64,000 nucleotides of DNA from Zopfochytrium polystomum (GCA_025765615.1 JAIVFJ010000142.1:112529-176528); one strand, 5' to 3'; shown: positions 10,499-24,141, counted from the first letter of the stretch. Made by a program: numbers and translations. The notes: a model not told the origin generated them from the sequence alone.

Positions 10499-11106
10499 AT
10501 GTCAAAAGCGCCAACGCCAGAGCTGAAGAAGTACGTGCGATTGCGTTCGCCCCCCCCCAACGATCGGACGACAACTAACGCGTTACGCGCACTCCCTGCT
10601 TTCTTCCCCCCCCCCCCCCCCCCCCCCACCTCACTCCCCCCCCTCCCTTCCCTCATCCCCACCTGCTTGGTTCCCCCTCCACCGTGCACAGGTACATGGA
10701 CAAGCGGCTGTTCCTCCAGCTGAACGGCAACCGGAAGGTGACCGGCATCCTCCGCGGTACGGTTTTGCGTGCATTATTATTATTATTCTTTCTTTGGGCT
10801 GAGGTAACGGGGGAGGAATTGGAGGGCAGGTCTGGGCTGAGCTCCTCGGTCCCAGTCGTCCCCGCCCCCCATTCTTCCTGTGCGGTTTGACAGACCGCTT
10901 CCCCTCGACGACCCCACCCCTGCTCTCCGCAGTTGCTGACACGTCCACCCTTCCCCATCTCGTACCCAGGCTACGACCCGTTCATGAACATTGTGCTGGA
11001 AGACGCGGTCGAGGAGGTTTCGGCGACGGAGAAGACGGAAATTGGCATGGTCGTCATCCGCGGCAACTCTGTGATTGTGATGGAGGCGCTGGAGAAGATT
11101 GTATAG
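10499..11106 (+). CDS. SMX2: Small nuclear ribonucleoprotein G (SmG)
   Basis: Three exons (10499-10530, 10692-10756, 10970-11106) give 77 residues, the normal size of SmG. The Sm1 motif is 'YMDKRLFLQLNGNRKVTGIL' followed by 'RGYDPFMNIVLEDA'. The Sm2 motif is 'IGMVVIRGNSVIVMEAL', with the RGNS signature that contacts the Sm-site RNA. SmG is one of seven Sm proteins forming the ring on U1, U2, U4 and U5 snRNAs, so it acts in nuclear pre-mRNA splicing. The first intron contains a ~20-nt poly-C run just before its acceptor. Sequence identity and length leave little doubt; LSM7 is the nearest alternative, and the RGYDPFMNIVLEDA stretch favours SmG. Confidence 0.95.
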
Positions 11107-11950
11107 GCGGGGGAGTGGGTGTTGGTTAACCCGTTCAGCACACCATTCCCCCCGCCCGTGCTTCCTACCTTTCTAGTCACCAAGCTACAAATCTACCAAC
11201 CACTCGCGCCCCCCGTGGTCCCCGCGGTCCACTTTTATTCGACTGCACACGCCATCACGCACTACACACCCCCCAGCACTCAATATGCGCTTCCCCCCTC
11301 CCCGCCCCCTTCCCAACCGCAACTGTCATGCTAGGCTGTTTCCTTTTTTCTCTCTTTTTTGTTGATTTGGGTATGGCAGGGGCCATGGCTCTCCTCCGGC
11401 CCCCTCGCTTTTTTTTTTTTTTTTTCCCCCAACCCCATCTTGCCCGTAAACAAGTCCCATCGGAATAAGACAACTGACTGAGGCGACGGTTTTGCACAAA
11501 GAACGCGGAGTTTCCTTGGGCGATGGGGGAGGGGGGGCGGCGAGGGGTGCAAGAGATTTTGGTGAAGAGTGTGTTACACCCGGCGTCGTCGCGCAAGACG
11601 AAAATCGGTTGAAAAGTGGTGGTGGGAAAGCAACTGCTTGGAACACTGTTTTTTTCCTATGTTCCGTGTATTTTAAGGCCAGAGGTAGCTGGGAGGAAAG
11701 AAAAAGAAAGAAAAGGGCGGGGAGTTTGAAGCACCCTCGGCCACACGCAACGACCGAGAGAACCGTCGTGCTTCGACTGAGTGTTGGCGGGAAGCGGGCA
11801 AAACGCTGCAACCGCTTGGGAGGAGGAGGGGGGAAAAAAAAAAGAAAAGAACAAAACAACCATCCATTATCGAGAAGAATAATGACACTCAACGAGGAAG
11901 GGGGGAACCAGAACGCGGTGGTTGGAGGAAGCGAAGAAAACAAAAGGGAG

Positions 11951-11988
<38 letters not shown>

Positions 11989-12397
11989 CGAAGGTTGGGA
12001 CGTTTGCGGTGAGGGGAGCCAGTTTGCTCTCTTCGCGCCCACGCCGGGCACAGACCTCTTGAGCGGCCGCGTTCCAAGAACCAGCCGTCTCTCGAACACA
12101 ACGCCGACCGGACTTAGGGAAAAAACATCTTTAAACGGAGAAGTGAACGGGAACCACGCTTAAAAAAAAGAAGAAAAAAAAAGTGACAACAAGAAAAAAA
12201 ACCGTTGGCCAAGTCGCGGCAGCCCAGGTACATTGGGACGGGTGGACGAATGCCTAGAAGCGGCAAATAGCAAAAACAAAACAAAAAAAAAACAGCTAGA
12301 TAAGAAATAGGAGGTTGCGGAGGCGGTCTTCGCACGGAAAGGGCGAGTGAGGCGAAAAAAGCACTTTCCTCCTCCCCTACCCTCCCCCCGAATAAAT
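11107..12397. other. Intergenic region between SmG and the ARF-GEF
   Basis: I see no gene in this 1.3-kb spacer between the 3' ends of SmG (+) and the ARF-GEF (-). It is rich in homopolymers: a T-run near 11,410-11,424, A-runs near 11,836-11,845 and 11,950-11,985, and several short A-tracts at 12,160-12,295. The open frames across it are low-complexity by-products of these runs. Confidence 0.5.
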
Positions 12398-15300
12398 CTA
12401 AATTCTCATCATCATTGCGTCTTCACTGCGGCATCTGTGGAGGGGGGAAAAACAAAAACGAAAAAGGTTGGTGTTAATGATGGAAACACCTCTGGACGAG
12501 AAAAAAAAGAAGGCGAGGATGAAAAGATTACCAGCGGCGCCCGAAACGGCCCCGGCAGGCGGTAGCGCTGCAGCGCCGGCACCGCCTCCAGCGTCGGCAG
12601 CAGAATCGCCGAATGCAGTGGACGGGAATAGTTCCTCCTTCAGTCCCGGCAGGACCTTTTCGACGTGGGTCCAGGTGACGTCCCAAAGATTGTGGCGGAG
12701 AGGGGGAGCGGTGGGTGAGGTTGTTGCGGCGGGATTAGGGAGGAAGGCCGGGCCGGGCTGGAAAACGCCTTGCGTGGAGAGGACGAGGAGCATGTTCTTC
12801 AGGGATTCGAGGACGCCCTCGTACTGTGTTTTTTCGGGGGGGAGCAATATTTTGTATTCCGCAAAAAAAAAAGTGGAATTGAATGATCAGAAGCGTTGGG
12901 AGGAGGCACTTGACGTAGAACGCACCAAAAACTCTGTGCCTCCAGAGTATATGTATCTGAACATAACGTCCAATATTTTGATCCACACATCGGGCAAGTC
13001 GCGGTACCGGACCAGCCTGGGCAAGCACTGCAAAAAGATCTTGCACAGCAGCGCGGTGGCGCGCATTCTGGTCTCGTCCATGGCGGTTGGATCCAGAGAC
13101 GTGACTTCTGGCTTCAAAAGCTCGTCGAGGAGTGGGAAGAGGACGTTTTCAAAGATTTCAACCCCGGTCTCCAGCGTTGAAGTCGACAGCTGCATGGCGG
13201 GGGTGACCGGCGACGTGGCAGCAGTGGCTGAGGAGGTTAAGGACGCCTTGAACTGCGGCGAGCTGATACTGTTCTCGAGCTCTGGAGAGAGTAGAGCTCG
13301 CTGCAAGAGAGTCAAGCTGTGTTGGCGGACCTCTTTTGCCGGGTGGTAGCACTGCTGTCCGAGACCAGAGAGAATTGGCAGCCAGAACTCAAACCAGGCT
13401 GAAGAGCGGAAACAAAAAAAAAGGAAAACAGAAAAAAAATGCCGCATTAGACCCGCCAGCACTCTGAGAGCAAACAATCTAACCTCGCTGCTGCTTCATG
13501 CCAGTCTCGGCAATCAATTTTGGAATTTTCAAATGGAGTTTGAACAGCTTTTCAAGCGCTTTGATGGCGCGGTCTATTGCCGCCTGCGCCACGACACTGG
13601 CAAGGTGGGGAAAGGGCGGGGGGAAAACACTTCAGATCGCAACGGTCTGAACACCACAAAGTACGCACCTTTTTGGCTTTGGTTTTGCCCTGGGGCTCGC
13701 ATTTCCGCTCTCCCTTTCGAAGCCTATTCCGCCGGCCGCAACGGCGAAACCAATCAGAAGGTCAACGCACTCGCCAAAGTTCTCGACAGTGACAACGCTC
13801 GCATCTGAACCCTCGTTGATCAATATGCACGACACTTCAAAGCTGTATTTGGCGGCCTCGGGGTGGACGGCCGTCGCCGAGAGGAGTTTGAGAAGCGTGT
13901 CCCACTTGGAGTGCCGCACAACCAAGGTGGGGTCCGTTTTGACGAGTGTGAGGAGGCCGGCCATCAGCTGCTCAGCGATGGAGGCGAGGGCGTCAGGAGG
14001 AAGCTGGGCGACCCGTTCGAGCGCGTGGAAGACGTCGGCCATCACTTCATCCTTGTGCGCGACGCGGACCATTAGTTTGAGAATCGCGACGGCCGACTTT
14101 TCGAGGACTTCAGGCGGGCGGTTCGGCGTGTTGTCAGCGAGAACGGCAAAGAGGTGCTGGTGAGCGAGGGGCCAGACGACGCTCAAACGGTCACGGTTCT
14201 GAGTCGCCACCTGCACGAGCAGTTCAAGGTAGAAAGCGGCAGCCGGAGCGTACCGAAGGGTCGGCTTGGGCTGAGTACCGGCGGATTTGCGCTTTTCACT
14301 GCTGGAGGTGACACCTTGCTCAGTCGTTCCCGGATCTTGCGTCATGGACCCGGTGATTGTCGGAGTACTCGATATCGAAGACGTGCTGTTTCGGGACGAG
14401 GGAATGTCTGTGGAGGTCGTTCGCGGCGGGAACGAGTTGGCGCTTGCTGATGAGCCGCGTGGCGCGATAACGTTAGGCTGCTGAATGAACGAGCACTGAG
14501 CCAGTGCATTAAGTAAGCACGTAAGGGCTGGTTCCTCCAAGAACCTGGAGAGCAAGGAGGAAATTAACACCAAACTTGAAATCACTTTCTTCAAGTACCT
14601 GCTATCCAAAAACAACTCTTCCGGCCGACAAGCCGCAACGCATTCCAGCGTGAACCTCTCCGCATCCAGCTCCTCCGCTGTCGGCTCTGGGTCATCAAAA
14701 TCGTCGGATCCCATGGCAGATAGATTCAGAAGTTGAGTGAGGGTGGAGAAAATGCCATTATCTCGACGGGGTGCAGCAGCCGCTGTCGTCTTCTCTTTAT
14801 TTTGCGACCGCAAGCGAGGAATGTTGGCATTTCGGCGAATGAAATCGTCCGTAGTGAGCATGCTGATTGGAAGCAACGAGTGCAAAAACAAGTTTCCAAG
14901 AATCTCCACAACCTTTGAAATCACCGGATCAATTATCTGAGGGAGTCGGAGAAAGAGAAAGACTCACATTTTTCCAGCCATTCCTGATCGTGTTGCCAAA
15001 TTCGGAGGCCAGATTGAACATGAGCACAGCAGCAACTTGCCCTTTGAAGTTACGTCCAAACTCAACCGCCCAGGGATCAACTTTGGGTTTCTGCGTCTGC
15101 TTTGAAGGATCCGCGTTTGCGTCTTCGCTCTGCGGAATAATACGCTCAGGCGGAAGCTTTCCGTTGTCGCGGAGAAGTCCAGTGATTTTGGCAAGCGATT
15201 GAATGACGTTGTCAAGAACATCGTGCATGGTAAACTGGTTTGCGAGAGTGGCGACGCGGTAGAAGCCGACAGCGGCTTTTTGAAGAGTCAGGCCGTCTTC

Positions 15301-18300
15301 CGCATTATCAAAAGCTTTTGCACATTATGGATGTACAAGGTAGGTCAACACAAGCGTGCAAGAGTGAGTTTAATAAGAAATCCGTACCGTAAGATATCGC
15401 AGCTAGCACTGGCGTGCATATGGCCTCAAACATGTGCCCTTCGTGTCTCCCTTTTGGGTTCAAAAGAAGCGGTCCTGCCGTCTCCGCCTTCTTCATCATT
15501 TCCCTCCATGCGTAACCAAAGCCAAGATCCCCCTCGTGCTCTTCCGGCATGACGATCTCGGAGTCTTTGATGGCGTCGTAGATTGCCTCGAGGTACGCTG
15601 GATCAAAGTCTTTCCCGTTGTTGCAATTGCGATTGTTGCGCTTGAAATCGTCCTTGGTCATACGGCGGCGAACCTGAGGATTGTGCTGATCGGTGTTGAG
15701 CAAAATGATGGAGAATGCCAAAACGAATGCGCAACTAGCATCGGCGAAGATCGGTTCTCCATTGCTGGCAATGTTTTGAGTTGTAGCGGAATAAAAGATG
15801 CCCGCGAAATTTTCGACCACACGTTCGATCTGTTGAGCCTCGCCAGGAAGGCGGAAGCTTTCGAGTAGAAGACGCAGTGCCTCATCCAGTCGTTTCTGGT
15901 TCGTTGAGTCAAATCGTCAGACAGAGACACTCATGCGGAAGTCTAAATATCTTACCCCTCTGAAGTCAAACAAATTTATAAAAGCCTTCAAAACATCCAC
16001 ATTTGCTGGTTTCGCCAAATACTCGCCCAGAAGTTTCTTGCTGACACGTGGAGTTCCCTTCAAAAACTTTGCCAAGCTCACCGGATCAATGGGATCTGGC
16101 AGAAGATGATTTTCTGTAAAATGGGCAGTGCAGAGAAAGCGGTCACTGGCGCGGGTGGCAAGATATTAAATTAGTACGAACCTTGCAAAAACTTGATTCC
16201 ACTTTTCGGGCTCTGGTTAAATCGGTCTGCTCCCTCTTGGAGCAATTTTTTACGAGCCTTGATAGCGATCAAATCCGCAGGGGAATGTGCCTCCCCTGGC
16301 TCACCGGACGATATCACCAAAGGTCTCTGCACAGAGAGGTATCGCAGCATAAGAAGCAACGTATCAAGACAGAGCACCTGGTGGCATAAGCTTGTGACAG
16401 GACCACCAATTGTCGCGTCAGGAAGTGAGTGCTGCCAATGAAGACCCTATTTAACATCTCACTGAGGCATACTTGAAGGCGTACAGAACGAACCTTGCTC
16501 AAAAATCTGATGACTTCTTCAAAGAGGTGTCCCTGACACGACGCATCTCCGTCAAAGTTGACCCACAGCTCCATTGTGAATCCGGGGATTTTGAAGAGCT
16601 GCAGCAAGGATTCCAGCAAGAGCTCGCGCACCTCGCCCACGACGATGCCGCGACCGCCGGCACCAGCGTTGGCGGTAACGGACTCGGCGGTGCTTGTGCG
16701 CGATACCGGGCGGCCGTTCGGGACAGGCGTCCCTGAGGAACTACTGCCTCCTGCGGTGGACGATGAGTCTGCAATCCAGTCTTCGTCGTCAAGGGCGGCG
16801 ACTCCTGTGTTGACGCGTGCCATAATCCACCCGATGAACCATTCAAGCTGGTATTTCAGGTGGAGGCGTGCGGTTTGGAAAAGGGACAGGCACACGCGAA
16901 GAGTGATGTTGAGAAGGGTGAGAGTTGATGTTGAGGGAGGGGATGTGACCGAGACGTTTGCGGATTGAAGAAGCTGGTGGGCAGGAACGATGGGAAATAT
17001 GTCAAGGTTGGAGGTCAGTTGAAACCAAAACGAGCCGTGACCATTGCCCCGTCAAGCCATTAATGTCTACCTGAAACAAATATTTCGTCATTTCTTGACA
17101 AACGAGTTCTTTCGCGGCACGGGCCATTTTATCTTCATCAGATTCATCGGCGTCATCCTCGGCGGGCGGAGCCTTCCACGGCGCTGAGGATGCCGGTAGA
17201 GCATCCTTCTTTTCCGCCCTTCCAGTTGCATCAGCGCCACGACTTCCCTTCTTGCGGCGTTCTGCTTCGACGGCGACGCCCCACCCAATCCACTTGCCCA
17301 AGGATTCACCTCCTACTTCGCATCCAGCATTCAACAGGGTGAGAGCAACCATACGATGCATAGTGTCCGTATGATTGCGATTGCGTGGGTCAATGAGGGT
17401 GACGAGAACACGGATAAGCTCAAGAATCGCAGGCAGACCGAACGGTGCAAAGTCGTTCACACCACCCGTCGGGAATGGCTCTGGTGGGCTGGAGGTGTGC
17501 GCTAATGTTGCAGAAGGATCACTTAAAACGCCGTGTTGTTGTGACGTCGCTGGAGCTTCGTTCGCTTGTGTGATAGCCGCTTCACCTGGCGGTGACTTCG
17601 TCGGATCAGAAACGAGAACCAACTCCTCTTCACTGTCCCGACGAAGCGCGCCAGTGGGGATATCAGAAACCAGACCCTTGTCACCGTCAGCGGGCACACG
17701 CACGGAAGGGTGGCGAGGGCTTCCTGGATTCATTGCGTCGCCGAGAAGATCCGTGACGGCAGCAGGCGAAGTTTGTGCCAGCTCCAATTCTGAAGAGACA
17801 CCGCCTACAGTTATGAGAGGGGTTGGATCAGGTGAGTTGCTGGCGCCAGCACCATCGGCAAGTTGTATCGACACTGATTCGATGTTCGCCTCAGAGCCAA
17901 CGTGCAGAGGGGTCAACGCTGGTGGATGTGGACGGGCTCTGCCATCATTGGTGTTCTGGCGCCGCATCTTGCGCAGTCTATCCTCGTAGTCTTTCGCTTT
18001 AATTATGCTGTTCAGCCGCTCGAATAACGCCTGGACGAGGACTAATAGCGTCTGCTCAGCCGCCCGCCGAAGAAGCTCTGCATTCATATGGAAGTGGGAA
18101 GTGAGGATGGGGCAAATAAGTGACCTAAACAGCACACGACATACCACTGACGTGCCCTTGGAAGCACATGCCGAATCCTGTTTCTACCATCTCGCAAATC
18201 CCCTTGTCATCAAGCGTCTTCTGGCCAGCCTCGGACATCACAGTAACTCGAATTAGGCGAAGGATTTTAGCCAATACAACTTCGTCAGAAATGGAGTCAG

Positions 18301-19660
18301 TGGCCTCGAATTTGCAGTGAGTCACTGCATGTGTCAAGGCCGACATGGCACCAGGAAGTCCCGGGTGGTTGGGATCTGGATTCGCAAGTCAATTTACAGC
18401 CACGAGAGAAGGGCAGAACCAACACGCTTACCCAAAACGCGATACTTGATAAATTTCTCGACGCTAGTGAGTGCTGCGCCGGTGATTGGACCCGTAGTGT
18501 CTCCACTTCTAATGACCTCTAGAAACGGGCTGAGCAAATGGATTGGTTCGAGATCACGAAGATCTGCAACAGTTTGGTGAGATGGCTGACAGTCACGAAA
18601 AGAAAAGAGAGGCAGGCGAACCGGTGAGCAACGAAAGACGGGCCTTCAGTTTTGTAAAACCGTGTAAAAGGGGAAGCTCGAAGCCAACAGGAAGAAACTC
18701 ATTCTTCCGGGGCAGACCGCCCGGATGTGCGGCCGAGTTTGTAAACTCCAGCACAGCCTCGAGGCCCGGTCGGCCGCCGTGCGCAACCAAGTCGCGCGTG
18801 AAATCGTAATCTTCCTCTGCTGCAAGTGCGAGAAGCCCTCCACGCTTGAAACCGCGACCCGCAGAACGAGCCGCAGCAGCCGCGGCGGAGGTGACCTGCC
18901 CAGACGAGATCGCAGGATCAATAGAGCCGCGTCGCAACGCAGCCGCCGCAGCCGCCGCAGCCGCGGCAGCAGCGCTGGATGTGCCAGATGCGTTGGACGA
19001 GTGGCGATCAGACCCAAATCCTGTGCCAAACTCGCCTCCCGTGCCAATGCTCCAACGCGCATTCTTGCGCATAGCACTGGTGACATTGACGATCTCAGCG
19101 TGAATGATGTGGAGCCATGAGAGCTCGGGACGAGTTGTCTGCGGAGAGCGATGGTTGACGGTGCGAGCAAGGTGCGGAGGAGGAGGAGGAGGGGGAAATA
19201 CGAGCTCATGGGTCGACGACGAGGATGAGTAGGGCGTGTTCCATCCAGCGGCGCCGAACGACTGAGGGGTCAAGGCACCGCTAGCACCGCTAGAGATTCG
19301 AATGTTAAATCCATCGATCGAGGATCCGGCGGTGGCAAGGCGCGATGTAGCGGAGACAGACGACACGGAGAGCGAGCGATCAAGGGAGCGGGCAAGGAGA
19401 TCGCCCTGCCCGGAGACGCGTGAGGCGGTGGCGTTTGCGGCGGCCAAAGACGCAGCCGAGGACGAAGACATCGATCTGGCCTGCGCGATGCTCAGAGATG
19501 CCGAAGGCGGGTTGGTTCCGTAAGGCAGCACCGACGACGCGAATGCAAGCGACGCAGCAGAGAGGGGGCTGTGTGCGGCAGCGGCGGCGCCGGCAGGTTG
19601 TTGCTGCTGCTGCGGAGGTGGGTCGCGCGGCGCCGCAGGGTGCGCCGGCGGCAGGGACAT
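12398..19660 (-). CDS. GEA2: GBF1/Gea-type Sec7 ARF guanine nucleotide exchange factor
   Basis: This large multi-exon minus-strand gene encodes an ARF-GEF of the GBF1/Gea1/Gea2 class, which loads GTP on ARF1 at the early Golgi to start COPI coat assembly. The start chosen is the ATG at 19660; an unusual Pro/Gln/Ala/Ser-rich leader precedes 'EIVNVTSAMRKNARWS', the typical start of the DCB domain. The HUS region follows to about 16,500, with 'LKYQLEWFIGWIMARV' and 'LWVNFDGDASCQ'. The Sec7 domain spans about 16,377-15,450, with the catalytic glutamate in 'FRLPGEAQQIERVVENFA' and then 'FILLNTDQHNPQV'-type sequence. HDS-like helical regions run to the C-terminus, including 'YEGVLESLKNMLLVLS' near 12,800. 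Exons are separated by many 60-150-nt GT-AG introns. The last exon boundary is uncertain: a 46-nt intron (GTAATC...TCCAG) near 12,520 or read-through to 12,398 are both possible. Confidence 0.9.
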
Positions 19661-20226
19661 TTCCGTTGGGAGAATTTGTTGGAGGTTTTCCTTTTGCTTT
19701 TTTCCCCCCCCCTTGAAATTCCACGTCAACGACGACGACGAGGACAACCCGCGGTACCGTGGCCCCCGCGCGAGCAGCGCAGTCGCAGTTGACCTTCTTT
19801 ATTTTTCTTATGGATGCGGGGCGGCCGCCGGGTAGTAGCTGATTAATGGTTGTCGTCATCCTTCCGAAAGTCATGCCGACCGAGGTAAAGAAGCTCCTCA
19901 TTTAGAGACCCTGCTTCCACAGCGTTGTTGGCGAGAGAGACGGAGAGACAGAGCACGCTGGGGCGCAGGGTGGAACAGATTTAATCTCCTTTAATTTCTC
20001 TATATAATATGCCCCGCGTTGGCGTGTAGTGTATTAGAATGAGGAGTTTATGTATAGTGAAACCTTTTTTTTGTTGTTTTGGCTCTTAGTGGCGAGAGCG
20101 TGTCTGACAAGGAAGGGGCCTTTCTTTCTTGCTTTTCTTTCTTTCTTGCCTTGCGTTCCCTCCAACACTTCCACCACCACCACCACCACCAACGAACGCA
20201 GTCCTTTCCGCGTATTTGCAACCACC
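19661..20226. promoter_or_regulatory. Divergent promoter region, ARF-GEF / NOP14
   Basis: The start codons of the ARF-GEF (-) and NOP14 (+) are 566 bp apart. A TATATAATA element lies at about 20,000-20,008, facing NOP14. A CACCAC-rich stretch at 20,170-20,190 precedes the NOP14 ATG. An open frame at 19,380-19,901 (-) could extend the ARF-GEF leader through a splice, but it lacks conserved sequence. Confidence 0.45.
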
Positions 20227-23200
20227 ATGCCAAAAAGGCGGCCCGAAGCCCCGACCGTGGGGCATAAGAAGACGGGCGGCTCGGCCATCCGGACGATCAA
20301 GTCAGCCCTGAAGAGCGCCGGCGCTATCGGCCGCCCAAAGGCCTCGAAGAAGAAGGCCGCCTTCAACCAGCGCCGGTCCGGCCCTGGCGCCGGCCGCCCC
20401 GGCGCGCCCGTGCTGCCGGAGAACCCGTTCGAGAAGAAAATCACGCGTCCCAAGCACGACGTCCTCGGCCGCAAGGTCAAGGGTGTCGTCGGCAAGCCCA
20501 TGATGCAGCGGAGAAGGGCGGAGGAGCTCAGGAGGAAGACCTTGGGGGTGGAGCTCGGCAACAAGACGAGGGCGGGCGCCTTTGTCGATCGGCGTTTCGG
20601 CGAGAACGATCCCACAATGTCGCTTGAGGATAAGATGATGGAGCGATTCATGCGGCAGAAAAGGGTGCGGCTTCGGAGTTGCTTCTAGCTTTGTTCTCGT
20701 CTAACCGCAGCATCGACTTCGCTCTCGTTAGAAATCGTCTGGCCGTCAATCTTCGATATTTAATCTGGAAGAGGAAGAACTGACGCACAAGGGGATGTCG
20801 CTGTCGGGACTCGATGACTTTGACGAGAGCGATCTCCAGCTCGTAGACTCCGATGACGGTCAGTACATTGTGCAACCGTTGCCTGTAACTGACCCACCCA
20901 TTCACCCATACCGCTTGGATCAGACGGAGCCATAGATAAAGATACGGTTAAAAATTTACATTTCGGGGGCTTCGAGGATGTTTCGGCCGACGGCCGAAAG
21001 AAATCGAAAAACGAGATCATGCAGGAGATTATCAGCAAGAGCAAGTTTCATAAGCTTGAGCGCCAGAAGCAGAACGAAGAAGTGGGTCAACTGGTGGAGG
21101 AAGTCGACAAGGACCTCGACAGTATTAAAGCCCTTCTTGGGATAGGCAAAAGAGAAAAGAAAGGTCCCGTCGCAAGTGAAGGCAACTCGCAGCAGCCAAC
21201 ATTTAGGACGCCGCTCCCTTCGCAAGCCGACGGTTACGACCACTTCCTCAGCATGCTTCGCCACGACCCCCGCGCGGCACCGTCCAATCGGTTAAAGTCC
21301 GAGGAAGAAATTGCCGCAGAAGAGAAGGAAAAGCTGGAAGCACTGGAGCGTGAACGGCAGCGGCGTATGCTGGGTCTGTCGGATAAGGACGAGGCTGAGG
21401 CAAAAAAGCAGAAGCGGCGAGCACCACAGGGCGATGACCTCGAAGACGACTTTTCGATCGATCCGATCGATCCAACTGTGCCGACTGGAGACGATGAGGA
21501 CGAAAGCGACGAAGATGGAGACGACGGAAATGCTCACCGTTCCGATGACGCGAAGCCTCTTACTTACAGTCATGACGGTGTCTTGCTCAACAAGAAAATC
21601 TTCATGCGGGCGAAGCCACAGCGCGGTAAAGACGGCGAAACGAACTCAGAAACGGGCAGTGACGGTGAAGATGGCGGCGAGGATGGTGATGACGAAGAGG
21701 ATAATGATGAGGACGAGGAGGATGAAGTGCAGGAGGGCGAGGACGACAACGGCGAAGAAGAGAGCGGCGAAAATAGCGGAGAAGAGGTTGGGGATGACGA
21801 TGAAGGAGTCGACGAAGATGGCGACGATGTTGCAGAAGATGGACCAGAGGTCGAAGACGTCGACGGAGGTGAAGATCTGGAAGAGTCGGGCGACGAAGCA
21901 TCAAAGTTAGGGACCAACGGTCGTGCTTCCAGCGACGACGAGGACGGTGGTTTGGACGAAAGTGAAGACGCTGGAGCTGACGCGGGCGTTGACGAAAGCG
22001 ACGACGATACTAGCGATCATCCGAAGAAAAAATCTCGCACGGGCAGCAGTCTTGCCGACGGAACCACCACCTCCAGCGCCGGGGGTCAAGAAATCGACCT
22101 CGAACTGCCTTATACCTTCCCCGCCCCGACCACGTTCAAACAGCTCAACCAGCTGCTCTCGCCGTACAGCCCTTCGCAACAAGCGACGATCATTCACCGT
22201 ATCCGCGTCCTCCATCATGTTCGATTGGGCGGTGACAACCGCGCAAAACTGGAAAAGCTCTACACTCTCCTTTTGGCATATTGCGAACTTGTATGCCGAA
22301 AGGGCGAAGCAACGTGCATTCCAATACTGAATGAGCTGATAAAGCCATTGCACGAGCTCGCGGTGCAGTTTCCATCCATTGCCGCAAACACCTATTTGGA
22401 ACGAGTGAAGGCGATTCACGCAAAAATCCAAAGGAGCGACACAAAATCTGAGGGTAAATGATCAGCGGTTTTACACACGTATTTTCTTTCTGCTTGTCAG
22501 CCCGGTACAACTAAATCATTCTCCTTTGTCCAGCGCTCCCGTGGTTTGCCGACATTGCAAGCCTTCGCCAGATTGCGCGTATCTTCTCCGTATCGGACTT
22601 GGAGCATCTTGTCGGTTCTCCTGCGGAGCTGGTGATGTCCGAGTGCCTCTCCATGTGCCCGATCCAGAACGGACGGCAGGCTCTCTCGGCTTTGGCGCTT
22701 TGCGAGACGTTCCTCGAGGTAAAGGCAGTCAGGTTCTTTTGTGCTCCTTCGTCAATCGCTGTTGAATTTGGTGTGTCGCTCATTTCCACTCAATTTCGAC
22801 AAAAAAAAACCCCCCAAAACGACAACCAACAAACATTAGTTTGAAAAGCTATCGAAGCGGTTTGTCCCCGAAGTGATAAAAACCCTGCATACTCTTTTGT
22901 CGGCTTTTGTGGGCAGTACCGACACCACGTCTTCTGGGTACGACGTTGCAGGCGTGCGATCGGCGAACGCGGCCACGCTGGCTCAAGCCCTCAAAATCAC
23001 GGACTTCAGCGCGCCGCCAATAGAGTTGGATCTCTCACAGTTGCTGGTAAAGCTGACGCACGACGAAGAGAAGAAGAAGGTCTTTGAGTCGGACGGTTTC
23101 AAGTGAGTTTTGTAGTTTTTGGGGGCGAGCAAAGACTGCAAAGACATTCTCGTTCGGGATAATGTTCGAATGCAAACTCCTAACACCGCGCGCGCCACCC

Positions 23201-23868
23201 CGCCCCCCCACCAGAACCGCCCTCTTATCAAGAACGCTCGCCCTCACGACCCGCACCCTCCGCTTCTACGCCGACCTGGCGTCCTTCCACGAGCTGTTCG
23301 CGCCCTTTGCGCCGCTGCTGGCGGCCGTGCCTGCAGAGTTTGGCGACGGCGGCGGCGGCGAGGCCGCGGCGGCGACGGAGCTGCTGCAGACCCTGCTGGC
23401 GAGCGCGAGGATGAAGCGGCGGCCGCTGCTCCTGCAAAAGAGGAAGCCGATCCCCATCGCGTCTTACGTGCCAAAGTTTTACCAAGGGTAGAGTATCTTA
23501 CGGAACGGATTCTTTCTTCCTTTTTTTGCCTTGCGGTGCAACTTGCGTTTGGTCTGACCCCTGCCTCTTTGCTTCATCTACTCTCACCCCCCAAAATCAG
23601 CTACTCGATGGACCGCCGGAGCTACGACCGGAACCGCGAGAAGGTTGCGGAGAAGAAGCTGGAGGCGGAGCTCAAGAAGGAGCGCAAGGGGGCGATCCGG
23701 GAGCTGCGCAAGGACGGCAAGTTTATCGGGCGGGAGCGCATCGCGACGAAGCAGGCGGAGGCGGCGGCGTACAAGAAGAGGATGGACGTTGTGATGGGGA
23801 ACCTGGCCAACCAGGAGGGCGCGATGAGGGGGTACGAGAGGGAGGCGGGGAAGAGGAAGAGGCGGTAA
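20227..23868 (+). CDS. NOP14: Nucleolar complex protein 14 (SSU processome)
   Basis: Seven exons (20227-20664, 20732-20858, 20936-22453, 22534-22718, 22840-23102, 23215-23487, 23601-23868) splice in frame to 1023 residues. NOP14 is a U3 snoRNP/90S pre-ribosome component needed for 18S rRNA maturation in the nucleolus. Visible hallmarks are the basic N-terminus with 'NPFEKKITRPKHDVLGRKVK', 'FVDRRFGENDPTMSLEDKMM', 'SSIFNLEEEELTHKGMSLS' formed across the first intron, 'DGYDHFLSMLRHDPRAAPSN', and a long Asp/Glu/Ser tract at about 21,480-22,020. The C-terminus reads 'YSMDRRSYDRNREKVAEKKL' followed by 'KDGKFIGRERI' and a Lys/Arg tail. The acidic tract is long but typical in kind. The 3' end converges on GET3 with a 273-bp gap. 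Confidence 0.95.
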
Positions 23869-24141
23869 AGAAATATTGTGGGGTGTTTCTGGATGTGGGG
23901 GGTATTCCGTGGAGTTATTTTTTGGGGCTTCCATCTTGTGGAGATGCCGGTACCTTTTTTCCTTTTTCGAACCCATACAAAAGCGATTGCAACAAAAGCG
24001 TTGGGCTATTTTTTATTTTTTTATTTTTTATTTTTTGTTATATCATCTACGTAAACGACCGGCAGCGTCACCTGGTTGCCGCTCGCACAGAATACGCGAA
24101 AGTTGCGACGCCTACTCCGACCCCTCAAACCCTCCCGCCTC

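Noticed and set aside
11492..12163. 223-residue plus-strand open frame
   Set aside because: Composed of Gly/Lys/Arg tracts from homopolymers with no conserved content. It lies in an intergenic region.
12468..13349. 293-residue plus-strand open frame
   Set aside because: It lies opposite the conserved C-terminal exons of the ARF-GEF and crosses their introns. The minus strand carries the recognisable protein.
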